Shown: piece by piece, positions 35,053 to 44,465 of the stretch
Layout of the letters: each line of letters opens with the position of its first letter
Position numbering within the stretch: the first letter of the stretch is position 1
NCBI GenBank assembly: GCA_017434755.1
Contig: JAFRER010000003.1
Span: 1 to 64,000, forward strand
From: Oscillospiraceae bacterium
GTDB taxonomy: Bacteria; Bacillota; Clostridia; Oscillospirales; Oscillospiraceae
DNA length: 64,000 nt
Direction: 5' to 3'
Made by a program: the position numbers and the translations under genes
The notes under the pieces: generated by a model
The model's input: the letters and a program-made list of their open reading frames with translations, nothing else
The model's database searches: none
Told to the model about the DNA's origin: nothing

Positions 35053-35397
35053 ATGGCGAAAAACAATTTCCGCGGTGGATATGGCGGCGGAAGCCAGATG
35101 AATATGATGAAGCAGGCTCAGAAGATGCAGCAGGATTTCCTGAAGATGCAGCAGGAGCTCGAAGCTTCCAAATTCGAGTTCACATCCGGCGGCGGAGCCG
35201 TGAAGGCTGTGGTGTCCGGAACAAGGCAGTTTGAGTCCATAGAGATCGATCCGGAAGTGGTAGACCCCGAAGATGTGGAAATGCTGCAGGATCTGATCCT
35301 TGCTGCTGTTAACGGAGCACTGAAACTCAGTGACGACCGTACCAATGAAGCAATGTCCAAGCTGCAGGGGATGGGCGGCTTCCCCGGACTATTCTGA
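35053..35397 (+). CDS. YbaB/EbfC nucleoid-associated protein
   Basis: Protein of 114 aa. MNMMKQAQKMQQDFLKMQQEL forms the N-terminal helix (given here in part as MKQAQKMQQDF), followed by GGGAVKAVVSGTRQFESIEIDPEVVD, the core of the YbaB fold. Dimers bind DNA. It is 15 nt behind dnaX, the normal order, but the usual third gene recR does not follow. Confidence 0.95.
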   Translation: MAKNNFRGGYGGGSQMNMMKQAQKMQQDFLKMQQELEASKFEFTSGGGAVKAVVSGTRQFESIEIDPEVVDPEDVEMLQDLILAAVNGALKLSDDRTNEAMSKLQGMGGFPGLF

Positions 35398-35417
35398 TTT
35401 AAACGGAGACAGACTGA

Positions 35418-37106
35418 ATGGATACACCCTGGACAGAGAGCGTAGACTTTAACGACCCGCTTCCGGATTATCCGAGGCCCCAGCTTGCCCGCAGATCCTG
35501 GCTGAATCTGAACGGCATCTGGGATTATGCCATCAACAAATCCACCCGTCATCCCAAAAGCTATGACGGGAGCATTGTTGTGCCCTTTTCTCCCGAATGT
35601 GAGCTTTCCGGAGTGGAGAGGACGATCAAAAAGGATGAATTCATCTGGTACCATAAAAGCCAGATCCTTCCGGAGGATTTCCTCGGCAAGAGGATCATTC
35701 TGCATTTCGGTGCCGTAGACCGGGACGCCGTGGTATGGGTGAACGACATACAGGTTTGCTCTCATTCGGGAGGATATCTACCCTTTGAGACCGACATCAG
35801 CAAGGCTGTTACGGACAGCGAACTCAATATAACGGTCCGGGTCTCGGACGACACAGACCGCGGAACCGGTTCAAGAGGAAAGCAGAAGACCCGCCGCGGC
35901 GGAATCTGGTATACCCCCCAGTGCGGCATCTGGCAGACCGTGTGGCTGGAGGCTGTTGAAGAGGAGTATATACGATCTCTGCGGATAACCCCGAACTTTG
36001 ACAAGGCAACGGTCTCCATCGAAGCGGATCTCGTAGGAGACAGCGAGGCCTACGCCAGCTTTAACGGAGAAGACTATCTTCTTCCGGCAGTGATCCCGGT
36101 CCCGAAATTCGAGCCCTGGAGCCCCGAGCACCCGAAGCTTTACGGCTTTACCGTGAGATGCGGGAAAGACCTTGTGCAAAGCTACTTTGCCATGCGGAAG
36201 ATATCCGTGAATAAGGACGAGAAAGGCGTTCCCCGGCTGTTCCTCAACAACAGGCCGTATTTCCAGAACGGCGTGCTCGATCAGGGCTACTGGCCGGACG
36301 GTCTGTACACGGCCCCGACTGATGAGGCGCTTGCCTTCGATATCCGGATCGCCAAGGCCATGGGCTTCAACATGATCCGCAAGCATGTGAAAGTCGAGCC
36401 TCTCCGCTGGTATTACCATTGTGACAGGATCGGCATGCTGGTATGGCAGGATATGCCGAACGGCGGGGGAGCATACAATCCCGCAGTCGTCGCGGCCCCG
36501 CTCTTCACCGGGGTAAGCATAAAAGACAATGCCTATCTTCTCTTCGGCAGGATGGATCCGGACGGAAGAGCCGCTTACAGGGCGGAGCTTGCAGCCATGG
36601 TGAAGACCCTGTACAACTGCCCATGTATCGTCATGTGGGTACCCTTCAATGAGGGCTGGGGCCAGTTCGATTCCAAGAAGTTCTGCCAGATGATAAAGAA
36701 CATCGACCAGACGCGGCTGATCGACCACGCGTCCGGCTGGCACGACCAGGGCATCGGAAACGTGCGCAGTTTCCATGTGTATTTCAAAAACTATAAATAC
36801 AGGCCGGACAAACGCGGAAGAGCGGTGCTGCTCAGCGAGTTCGGAGGATACAGCCACAAGGTGGCCGGACACACCTATAACGATAAGTATTTCGGCTATA
36901 AGAAATTCGAGATCCCGGCCCAGCTTGAAATAGCCGTAGAGGAACTCTACGGGGAACAGATCAGGCCGGCTGCGGCAGAAGGGCTGAGCGCCGCGGTCTA
37001 TACGCAGCTCACGGATGTGGAGGATGAACTCAACGGTCTGATGACTTATGACCGCAAGGTCTCAAAGATCGCTCCCGAGGTCATGCGAGAGTTCATAACG
37101 GTATAA
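35418..37106 (+). CDS. Glycoside hydrolase family 2 enzyme
   Basis: Protein of 562 aa with the GH2 order: a jelly-roll sugar-binding domain (WLNLNGIWDYAI, VERTIKKDEF, FGAVDRDAVVWVND), an Ig-like domain and a TIM barrel. The acid/base Glu is in WVPFNEGWGQFD; the likely nucleophile Glu is in LLSEFGGYSH. It has no signal peptide, so it acts on an imported glycoside (beta-galactoside, glucuronide or similar; not decidable here). It is 20 nt behind ybaB in the slot where recR is common. Confidence 0.88.
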   Translation: MDTPWTESVDFNDPLPDYPRPQLARRSWLNLNGIWDYAINKSTRHPKSYDGSIVVPFSPECELSGVERTIKKDEFIWYHKSQILPEDFLGKRIILHFGAVDRDAVVWVNDIQVCSHSGGYLPFETDISKAVTDSELNITVRVSDDTDRGTGSRGKQKTRRGGIWYTPQCGIWQTVWLEAVEEEYIRSLRITPNFDKATVSIEADLVGDSEAYASFNGEDYLLPAVIPVPKFEPWSPEHPKLYGFTVRCGKDLVQSYFAMRKISVNKDEKGVPRLFLNNRPYFQNGVLDQGYWPDGLYTAPTDEALAFDIRIAKAMGFNMIRKHVKVEPLRWYYHCDRIGMLVWQDMPNGGGAYNPAVVAAPLFTGVSIKDNAYLLFGRMDPDGRAAYRAELAAMVKTLYNCPCIVMWVPFNEGWGQFDSKKFCQMIKNIDQTRLIDHASGWHDQGIGNVRSFHVYFKNYKYRPDKRGRAVLLSEFGGYSHKVAGHTYNDKYFGYKKFEIPAQLEIAVEELYGEQIRPAAAEGLSAAVYTQLTDVEDELNGLMTYDRKVSKIAPEVMREFITV

Positions 37107-37110
37107 AAAA

Positions 37111-37138
37111 AAGATCCACCTTTAGTGGATCTTTTTTT
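37111..37138. terminator. Bidirectional terminator between convergent genes
   Basis: A 9-bp perfect stem (37111-37119 with 37125-37133), 5-nt loop, a run of A before it and seven T after it. Confidence 0.9.
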
Positions 37139-37152
37139 ATCTAACTGTTTAA

Positions 37153-39180
37153 TCATACACCGATGGTCACGGCTCTGTCATACGCGCCGTGGACCGCATC
37201 GACGATCTTGCCGGGACTTGCAGCGTCGCCGACCGCGAAAAGCTGCAGTCCCGAGAGGATCAGCTCTCTGTAAAGCTCATCCTGCGGTTTGCTGCCGAGA
37301 GCGCCGTAAACGATGTCGGCGCTGAAAGCGATCTCGGTATCATCCGGGAACACGCAGTTGACAACTCCCGGTTCTATGCTCCTGAAGCGGGCATGATACA
37401 CGACCTCTATACCGAGTTTCTCCATAACGGTCATCAGAGCGTTCCTTGCACCGCCGAAAAGTTCTTTTGCAAGATAGCCGCTCCGGATGATCAATTTCAC
37501 TCTGCAGCCGTGTTCCGAAAGGAATACGGCTGTTTCGCATGCGGACATACCGCCGCCGAGGATGATGACGCTTTTTCCCTCGGGAGTCTCCGTATAGGCT
37601 TTCCGGATATCGGTCAGGTTTTCATAGCCCTCGGTCTTCACCGGCTCTTTGTAAATCGATCCGGTGGCGATCAGTGTGATATCCGCGGCAAAGCCGGATA
37701 CGTATTCCGGGGTGGCCTCCTGTCCGGTAATCACTTTCGCACAGGCTCTCGCTTCTCTTTCGAGCACGTTCACAAATTCCAGCAGGTCCTTCTTGTGAGG
37801 ATCCTTTTCGGCAAACAGACGTACCGTCCCGCCGAGCTGCCCCTCTTTTTCGATGAGCGTAACGTCATGGCCGCGCCGTGAGGCCGTGATCGCAGCCTGC
37901 ATGCCCGCGGGACCTCCGCCGACGATAAGGATCTTCTTCTTTTCCTTTACTTCGGCGAGACAGTCAAAGGGGACTCTCCCGAAGCCGCTGTCCGGATTGA
38001 CGGTGCATCTTCCCATGGCCGCAGGACTCAGGATCCTCCTCATCAGCTCCGGGGTCAGCCCGCGCTCATCAAAACCGATGTCCGAAGGATGTTCGATGCT
38101 GCCGGGGTAGCAGTTGAAGCAGCGGACGCAGCGGTGAATGCAGTCGGCTTTTCCGGAAATGATCTTGTTCACGAATTCCGGGTCGGCGAAGCCCTGTCTG
38201 CCCAGAACGACCAGATCCGCTGCTCCGGAGGCGATTATATCCTCGCACTGAGCGGGATCATTGAGCCCGCCGATGACGGAGACAAGGGATTTGTTCATAA
38301 CTGCCTTGACTTTGCGGGCATATTCCACATTGACCCCGTGGATGTCGTAATGGCTGGAGAAGGTGCCGGTCGAGTTGCCCTTTTCCTTTATGCCGTTCGA
38401 CACCTGAAACACATCCACCAGTCCGTCCACCTGCCTGGCGAACTCCACGGTGTCGTCTATCGTCATCGCGCCCGGCACATCCACCCCGTCTGTGGCGGAA
38501 AAGCGCAGTTCAATGATCTTGTCGGGACCGAGTCCTTTCCGGAGTGCCCGGATGATCTGCTTGGGAAATCTGGCGCGGTTTTCGGCTGATCCGCCATAGC
38601 GGTCCGTGCGGTGGTTGATTCCCGGCGATACGAACTGCTGGAGCAGGAATCCGTGACCTCCGTGAAGAAGAACGCCGTCAAAGCCCGCAGCAGCGGCAAA
38701 AGCGCCGAATGTCCTGAAATCCTTGCAAACCTTGCGCATCATGTTTCTGGTGAAGGCTCGCACCTTGACCCCGTCATCTCGGATAAATTCATCCGGTCCC
38801 CAGGGTGAAATGCCATCCTGTACGTAAGCGGCGCATCCCTCGTGACAGACCTCGAACAGAGCGATAGCGCCGTGCTTCTTGATCCGTTTCGCGTATTCGC
38901 TCAGCGCCTCGAAATCTTCTCCCTCCGTTTTGCCGTAGTCGATCTTCCGGGAGACGAAACCAGCGATACCTTCTTCATAATTCACGCAGATCTCGCCGGT
39001 GGATACGGCTGCCGCGCCTCCTTTGGCACGGTCTTCCACCATGCGGTAGACATTCTCCTTGATCTCCGGAATGGTAAATATAGAGTGGGCGAAAAGGGTG
39101 GGCCCGAATTCCACGCGGTTCCTGTATTCATGCCCTCTTACGGTGAGGGGGCTCAGCAGATTGGGATAAGAGCTGTCCAT
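37153..39180 (-). CDS. NADH:flavin oxidoreductase, Old Yellow Enzyme/2,4-dienoyl-CoA reductase type
   Basis: Protein of 675 aa. An N-terminal FMN TIM barrel (LLHGGHGFLLQQFVSPGINH, shown in part as GGHGFLLQQF, then TDRYGGSAENRARF) is followed by a Fe-S segment with clustered cysteines (CVRCFNC ... GRCTVNP) and FAD and NAD(P) Rossmann domains (ILIVGGGPAGMQAA and VIILGGGMSACETA). Relatives reduce enoyl, enone or steroid-like double bonds under anaerobic conditions; BaiCD and BaiH have this layout. GGAGG spacing favours the ATG at 39180. It ends up 13 nt after galE, so it may share its transcript. Confidence 0.88.
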   Translation of the reverse strand: MDSSYPNLLSPLTVRGHEYRNRVEFGPTLFAHSIFTIPEIKENVYRMVEDRAKGGAAAVSTGEICVNYEEGIAGFVSRKIDYGKTEGEDFEALSEYAKRIKKHGAIALFEVCHEGCAAYVQDGISPWGPDEFIRDDGVKVRAFTRNMMRKVCKDFRTFGAFAAAAGFDGVLLHGGHGFLLQQFVSPGINHRTDRYGGSAENRARFPKQIIRALRKGLGPDKIIELRFSATDGVDVPGAMTIDDTVEFARQVDGLVDVFQVSNGIKEKGNSTGTFSSHYDIHGVNVEYARKVKAVMNKSLVSVIGGLNDPAQCEDIIASGAADLVVLGRQGFADPEFVNKIISGKADCIHRCVRCFNCYPGSIEHPSDIGFDERGLTPELMRRILSPAAMGRCTVNPDSGFGRVPFDCLAEVKEKKKILIVGGGPAGMQAAITASRRGHDVTLIEKEGQLGGTVRLFAEKDPHKKDLLEFVNVLEREARACAKVITGQEATPEYVSGFAADITLIATGSIYKEPVKTEGYENLTDIRKAYTETPEGKSVIILGGGMSACETAVFLSEHGCRVKLIIRSGYLAKELFGGARNALMTVMEKLGIEVVYHARFRSIEPGVVNCVFPDDTEIAFSADIVYGALGSKPQDELYRELILSGLQLFAVGDAASPGKIVDAVHGAYDRAVTIGV

Positions 39181-39193
39181 GATCATCCTCCGT

Positions 39194-40210
39194 TTATCCG
39201 TTATAGCCCATCGGGTTCTTTGACTGCCAGTTCCAGGTGTCGCGGCACATGTCCTCTATAGTGTACTCAGCCTTCCAGCCGAGGATCTGGGCCGATTTGT
39301 CCGTAGACGCGTATACCGTCGCAAGGTCGCCCGCGCGTCGGGGCGCGATATCGTAAGGGATCTTTATACCGTTGACCTTCTCGAAGGCATGTACGAGCTC
39401 AAGCACGCTGCAACCCTTTCCGGTCCCGAGGTTGAAGACCGACTCACCGCGCTGCCTGCGCATATGATCGATGGCGGCGACGTGGCCCCTCGCAAGGTCC
39501 ACCACGTGGATATAATCACGGACACCCGTGCCGTCAGGCGTGTCGTAATCGTTGCCGAAAACGTTCAGATGGTCTCTGCGGCCAACGGCTACCTGAGAGA
39601 TATAAGGCATGAGATTGTTCGGTATCCCGCGCGGGTCTTCTCCGATGAGCCCGCTCGGATGCGCGCCGATCGGATTGAAATAGCGCAGGAAGACCACGGC
39701 CCACCCGCTGTCCGCCTTCGCGGTGTCGCGCATGATCTGTTCAGACATGTACTTGGTCCATCCGTAGGGATTGGTGCACATGCCGGTGATGCTGTTCTCC
39801 CGCAGAGGCATATCGTTTTCGCCGGAGTAGACCGTTGCGGAGGAGGAGAAAATGATATCCTTCACGCCGTGATCGCGCATAGCCTCACACAACCTGACCG
39901 TGCTGAAAAGGTTGTTGTCGTAGTATTCCAGCGGCATGGCCACCGATTCGCCAACAGCCTTGAGCCCGGCAAAATGAATGGCGCAGCTGATGTCATGTTT
40001 TTCGAGGATATGGTCGAGCGCGGCCCTGTTGCGGACGTCCTCCTGATAGAAAGCGACCTTCCTGCCGGAGATCTCCTCCACCCGCTCGACCGCCTTTGCG
40101 CTCGAGTTGACGAGATTGTCTATGATGACCACGTCATAGCCTCTACTGAGGAGTTCCACGCATGTGTGTGAGCCGATATAACCGGCTCCGCCTGTCACCA
40201 GAACTGTCAT
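39194..40210 (-). CDS. galE: UDP-glucose 4-epimerase
   Basis: Protein of 338 aa, full length. GGAGYIGSHTC near residue 7 binds NAD; the SDR catalytic Ser (FSSSATVY) and the YxxxK motif (YGWTKYMSE) are present, as is NPIGAHPSG. It interconverts UDP-glucose and UDP-galactose. A nucleotidyltransferase gene lies 13 nt upstream, so the two may supply UDP-sugars for surface glycans or galactose use. Confidence 0.96.
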   Translation of the reverse strand: MTVLVTGGAGYIGSHTCVELLSRGYDVVIIDNLVNSSAKAVERVEEISGRKVAFYQEDVRNRAALDHILEKHDISCAIHFAGLKAVGESVAMPLEYYDNNLFSTVRLCEAMRDHGVKDIIFSSSATVYSGENDMPLRENSITGMCTNPYGWTKYMSEQIMRDTAKADSGWAVVFLRYFNPIGAHPSGLIGEDPRGIPNNLMPYISQVAVGRRDHLNVFGNDYDTPDGTGVRDYIHVVDLARGHVAAIDHMRRQRGESVFNLGTGKGCSVLELVHAFEKVNGIKIPYDIAPRRAGDLATVYASTDKSAQILGWKAEYTIEDMCRDTWNWQSKNPMGYNG

Positions 40211-40223
40211 AGCATTTGTCCTT

Positions 40224-41129
40224 TCATTCGAGAAGGGCTCCCGGATAAAGTCCGGCTTCCCGCATTTTTCTTATCGAATCCACGAGGATCGGCATGTCCT
40301 CCCGGTAGGTGATCCCGTGCCACTGCTCCCGGCAGCTGAGAATGCTGATCGTCCCGAAACCCTCATTTATCACGGTGTTTGCAACTGTCGGAAGGAAATA
40401 CTCGCCCTTCAGAGGATTCGTCATGAGCGCGTCATCCAGCCAGGCGGGAAAGCGGCTGTTGAGTTCATCAAGCATCGATTCTCCGAAGGCCCAGCAGTTC
40501 ATGGATACGGGCAGGTCTCCCGAAAGCGGAAAGCGTTCACCGTTTTCCACATAAACGGCATTTTCGCCGGCTTTTTCTATGTGCGTCCTTTCAACGACGT
40601 CCGTGAGAAGACCGTTTTCAACGGAGCAGATCCCCCTGGAGACATATCCGTTCTCCGTAACGGTGTTACGGAGTTCATACGCCACCATGGCGTGCTCATT
40701 CGCTGCTCTGCCGGAGGACAGAAAACCGTAAAGCGCGCTGTAGGCGGTCTGCCCATAGAAATCATCCGCATTGATAACGGCAAAAGGCGCATCGACGATA
40801 CCTTTGCAGCAGGCGACGGCATGTCCCGTGCCCCAGGGCTTCATACGTCCCTCGGGGACGTTGTATCCCGCCGGAAGGGAATCAAGCTCCTGATAAACAT
40901 AACGCACGTCGAAATACTTTTCCATGCGTGTCCCGATTCGTGCTTTGAAATCAGAGTCGATGGCATGCTTTATAATGAATGCCACCTTTTTGAATCCGGC
41001 CTTATACGCGTCATAGAGCGAAAAATCGATTATCGAGTGGCCGAGATCGTCAACGGGAGTTATCTGTTTCAGCCCGCCGAAGCGGCTGCCCATCCCGGCT
41101 GCAAGAACTGTCAGTACCGGTTCTTTCAT
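40224..41129 (-). CDS. Sugar nucleotidyltransferase family protein
   Basis: Protein of 301 aa. The nucleotide-binding signature LAAGMGSRFGGLKQ starts near residue 9 and a metal-binding NADDFYG motif near residue 120. This resembles glucose-1-phosphate uridylyl- or thymidylyltransferases, but the family branch is diverse and the sugar cannot be read. Its partner downstream is galE, which makes a UDP-hexose role likely (inference). Confidence 0.82.
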   Translation of the reverse strand: MKEPVLTVLAAGMGSRFGGLKQITPVDDLGHSIIDFSLYDAYKAGFKKVAFIIKHAIDSDFKARIGTRMEKYFDVRYVYQELDSLPAGYNVPEGRMKPWGTGHAVACCKGIVDAPFAVINADDFYGQTAYSALYGFLSSGRAANEHAMVAYELRNTVTENGYVSRGICSVENGLLTDVVERTHIEKAGENAVYVENGERFPLSGDLPVSMNCWAFGESMLDELNSRFPAWLDDALMTNPLKGEYFLPTVANTVINEGFGTISILSCREQWHGITYREDMPILVDSIRKMREAGLYPGALLE

Positions 41130-41151
41130 GACTGCAGAATGGATCCTTTCT

Positions 41152-41766
41152 TCAATACTCTGACATGGCGCGGCGACAGTAGTAATTCAGCAGCCTCTCA
41201 CGGACCAGCGTGCTGCTTTCCATATGTCCGGGATATACCTCATAATCTCCCTCAAGACTGCAAAGCCTTTTGAGTGAGCGGAAGATCTCGTCGGTGTCTC
41301 CGCCGTCGAGGTCCGTTCTTCCGCAGCTTCCGCGGAAGAGCGTGTCCCCGGTGAAAAGAACACGGCCGCATTTTATGGTCACGCTCCCGCGAGAGTGCCC
41401 CGGAGTCGACAGGATCTCAAAATCCATCCCCGCTGCCGTGATGACGTCACCGTCGGCAAAATAAACGCCGCTGTCGGGAAGAGCGTAGATGAAAGCGGGG
41501 GAGTTCATTACTCTTCTGTCATCCGCCTTATTCATGTATACGGTTGCGCCGGTCTCTTCGGCGACTGTGTCTGCGGCGCCCGTGTGGTCATAATGCCCGT
41601 GGGTGATGAGGATGGCGACGCATTTCAGCTTATTGTCTTCGATATAGTCGAGTATGGTATTGCTCTCGTCGCCGGGATCGATGACAACGCACTCGAGCGT
41701 ATCCTTATTGGTGACTATATAGCAGTTGGTCTCCAGATGGCCGACCGGGATCGTCTTAACAAGCAT
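41152..41766 (-). CDS. MBL-fold hydrolase, glyoxalase II-like
   Basis: Protein of 204 aa. The metal-binding motif HGHYDHTG is complete; a further His in GHSRGSVT, Asp in LFTGDTLF and the last His in VYPGHMESS complete the two-metal site. Many such proteins hydrolyse thioesters such as S-lactoylglutathione analogues, but the substrate here is not known. It follows dtd by one base, as in many Clostridia. Confidence 0.9.
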   Translation of the reverse strand: MLVKTIPVGHLETNCYIVTNKDTLECVVIDPGDESNTILDYIEDNKLKCVAILITHGHYDHTGAADTVAEETGATVYMNKADDRRVMNSPAFIYALPDSGVYFADGDVITAAGMDFEILSTPGHSRGSVTIKCGRVLFTGDTLFRGSCGRTDLDGGDTDEIFRSLKRLCSLEGDYEVYPGHMESSTLVRERLLNYYCRRAMSEY

Positions 41767-41767
41767 C

Positions 41768-42211
41768 TTAAAGCTCCTTTGTATCGAGGATAATGGTGAC
41801 AGGCCCGTCGTTTACGGATTCGACGAACATCTCCGCACCGAATTCACCGGTCTCAACATCAAAGCCTCTGTTCCGGCACTCTGCGATAACGAGCTCATAC
41901 AGCGGGATCGCCTTGTCAGGACGCGCGGCATGAGAAAAGCCGGGACGTCTCGACTTACAGTCGGCGAAAAGAGTGAACTGGCTGATGATGAGGAAACGGG
42001 CTCCGGCATCAGCGGGATTCACATTCATCTTACCGTTTTCATCCTCAAAGATGCGCAGTCCGCAGATCTTGTCGGCAATTTTCAGGGCTTCCGCCTCGGT
42101 GTCGTCCTCATGCACGCCGAGAAGGACAAGGAATCCCTTGCCGATAATGCCGGCGATTTCCCCGCCTATGGTCACGGAAGCACTTTTCACTCTGGTAAGT
42201 ACTGCTCTCAT
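41768..42211 (-). CDS. dtd: D-aminoacyl-tRNA deacylase
   Basis: Protein of 147 aa, the standard length. It removes D-amino acids (and glycine from tRNA-Ala) from mischarged tRNAs. Catalytic SQFTLF and the NDGPVT motif (the GlyPro cis-Pro site) are intact. It lies 1 nt from relA, the conserved neighbour. Confidence 0.96.
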   Translation of the reverse strand: MRAVLTRVKSASVTIGGEIAGIIGKGFLVLLGVHEDDTEAEALKIADKICGLRIFEDENGKMNVNPADAGARFLIISQFTLFADCKSRRPGFSHAARPDKAIPLYELVIAECRNRGFDVETGEFGAEMFVESVNDGPVTIILDTKEL

Positions 42212-42212
42212 T

Positions 42213-44450
42213 TTAGCCTCCTGCTCTTGTCACGTTCGTCACACCGGGAACCGATGCGATGCGGCTGATGATATATTTCAGATCGGTGGCGCTCTTGACC
42301 TCAAGCGTCACAACGACCAGCGCCTCACCCGGGGAGACGGTCCTGGCAGACAGCGTGCGCACTTTCGCATTGAGTGCATTGAGGATGGTGGCGATATCCA
42401 GTACCAGACCGTTGCGGTCTCTGGCTGCAATTGTAAATGTCGTGACATAGCTGTTCGATATCTGGCTTGCCCAGGACACCTTGATCCATCTGGCCTCATT
42501 GTCGCCGGCGGACTGGTTCAGATAGTTCCTGCAGTCTTTCCGGTGGATGCTCACGCCCTGACCGCGTGTGATAAATCCCACGATCGGATCGCCGGGGACC
42601 GGCATGCAGCAGCGGGAGAATTTGACAAGGCAGTTATCTATGCCCTCCACGAGCACGCCGTTGATGGCGTGCTGCTCGCGTTTGGCCTGCTGCTCTCTTC
42701 GCTCGGCTGCCTCGGTCATTTTGTCGATCGCTGTTTTGCGGTCCGATGTGCCGAGATGCAGCGCTTCGTCTCTCAGCCTGTGCGCCGCTCTGGTGGCAGT
42801 GATGCCGCCGTATCCGACGCATGCATATAGATCATCCACGGTCTGGAGCGAAAGCTTGCTGAGCAGGGGAGAATATACCGCCTCGTCGCTGAGAAGATCG
42901 AGCGACATCCCGTTGTGCTTGAATTCGCTTTCCAGCATCTCACGGCCGCGTATGATGTTCTCATCTCTGCGCTCGCGCTTGAACCACTGCTTGATCTTGG
43001 TCCTGGCGGATCCGCTCTTGGCGATGTTCAGCCAGTCGCGGTTCGGTCCCGGTGCGGATTTGGAAGTCCGGATCTCAACGATGTCGCCATTCTGCAGAAT
43101 ATAGTTGAGGTTGACGATCCTGCCGTTAACCACGGCGCCGATCATATGGTTGCCGATATCGGAATGAATGCTGTAGGCAAAGTCGATGGGGGTGGCGCCG
43201 TTGGGGAGATTGATCACGTCGCCTTTCGGGGAGAAAACGAATACCTCGTCGGCGAACATGTCGACTTTGAGATCATGGATGAAGTCTCCCGCGTCGGATT
43301 CCTGCTGGGTCTCCAGAAGCCTGCGGATCCACGCGAACTTGTCTTCGTCACCGGATCGGACTGAGCCGACGGCATCCCCCATCTTATACTTCCAATGCGC
43401 GGCGACGCCGTACTCGGCTGTGTAATGCATGTCCCAGGTGCGTATCTGGACTTCAAAAGGTATGCCTTCGGTGCCGATGACAGTTGTGTGGACCGACTGG
43501 TACATGTTCGGCTTCGGGGTGGAGATGTAGTCCTTGAATCTGCCCGGAACGGGCTTGAACATATAGTGGAGTATGCCGAGTGCATTGTAGCAGTCTTGAA
43601 TGCTGTCCACGATCACCCGGAAGGCACACAGATCGAAAACGCCGCTTAGGTCCACCTTCTGCGAGTACATCTTCCGGTAAATGCTGTAAATATGCTTGAT
43701 CCTGTGCTGAACGGTGCAGCTTATGCCTTCCGCCTTCATCCCGGACTCGATCTTTTCCTTGGTCGTTTCCATGAACTGATCCAACTGCGGCATCTTTGCT
43801 TCGATGGTGTCCATGATCTCTTTGTAACCGGTAGGGTCGAGGTACTGCAGAGCGAGGTCTTCCAGTTCCCACTTGGCACGCTGCATTCCGAGCCGGTGCG
43901 CAAGAGGCGCATAGATCTCCATCGTTTCGAGAGATTTGATCCTCTGCTTTTCGGGACTCTGATAGGCCATGGTGCGCATGTTGTGGAGCCTGTCGGCGAT
44001 CTTAATGAGGATGACACGGATGTCTTTGGCCATGGCGAGCAGCATCTTGCGCATGTTTTCCATCTGCTCGTCTTCCTTGCTCGTGTACTGCACACGGGTC
44101 AGCTTTGTAACGCCCTCCACGAGGTCCGCCACGGTGCTGCCGAATTCCCGCGCAATGTCCTCATGCGTCAGGGCAGTATCCTCTATGATGTCATGCAGAA
44201 GCGTGGCAACGATGGAGTCCTCATCAAGACCCATATCCAGAGCGATATCCGCGGCATACACGCAGTGGGTCACATAAGGGGATCCGTCCCTGCGGTTCTG
44301 GCCCTCATGTGCCCGCTTGGCCATCTCATAGGCAGCACGGATGCGCCCGATGTCGAAGGTCCTTCCGGAGGCTTCGATACGGGCTTCAAGCTCGCTGTAT
44401 AGAGCGTCCGGATCCGGAACGCCGTTTGGCTTGAGGATTGTATTATCCAT
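42213..44450 (-). CDS. Bifunctional (p)ppGpp synthetase/hydrolase, RelA/SpoT family
   Basis: Protein of 745 aa. Domains in order: HD hydrolase (YVTHCVYAA, ATLLHDIIEDT), synthetase (RFKDYISTPKPNMYQSVHT), TGS (FVFSPKGDVINLPNGATP), helical/CC (CCMPVPGDPIVGF with zinc-type cysteines) and C-terminal ACT. Both catalytic halves look intact, so it is the long Rel enzyme that controls the stringent response. It sits between recJ (15 nt) and dtd (1 nt). Confidence 0.96.
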   Translation of the reverse strand: MDNTILKPNGVPDPDALYSELEARIEASGRTFDIGRIRAAYEMAKRAHEGQNRRDGSPYVTHCVYAADIALDMGLDEDSIVATLLHDIIEDTALTHEDIAREFGSTVADLVEGVTKLTRVQYTSKEDEQMENMRKMLLAMAKDIRVILIKIADRLHNMRTMAYQSPEKQRIKSLETMEIYAPLAHRLGMQRAKWELEDLALQYLDPTGYKEIMDTIEAKMPQLDQFMETTKEKIESGMKAEGISCTVQHRIKHIYSIYRKMYSQKVDLSGVFDLCAFRVIVDSIQDCYNALGILHYMFKPVPGRFKDYISTPKPNMYQSVHTTVIGTEGIPFEVQIRTWDMHYTAEYGVAAHWKYKMGDAVGSVRSGDEDKFAWIRRLLETQQESDAGDFIHDLKVDMFADEVFVFSPKGDVINLPNGATPIDFAYSIHSDIGNHMIGAVVNGRIVNLNYILQNGDIVEIRTSKSAPGPNRDWLNIAKSGSARTKIKQWFKRERRDENIIRGREMLESEFKHNGMSLDLLSDEAVYSPLLSKLSLQTVDDLYACVGYGGITATRAAHRLRDEALHLGTSDRKTAIDKMTEAAERREQQAKREQHAINGVLVEGIDNCLVKFSRCCMPVPGDPIVGFITRGQGVSIHRKDCRNYLNQSAGDNEARWIKVSWASQISNSYVTTFTIAARDRNGLVLDIATILNALNAKVRTLSARTVSPGEALVVVTLEVKSATDLKYIISRIASVPGVTNVTRAGG

Positions 44451-44465
44451 AATAATCCGTCCTGA

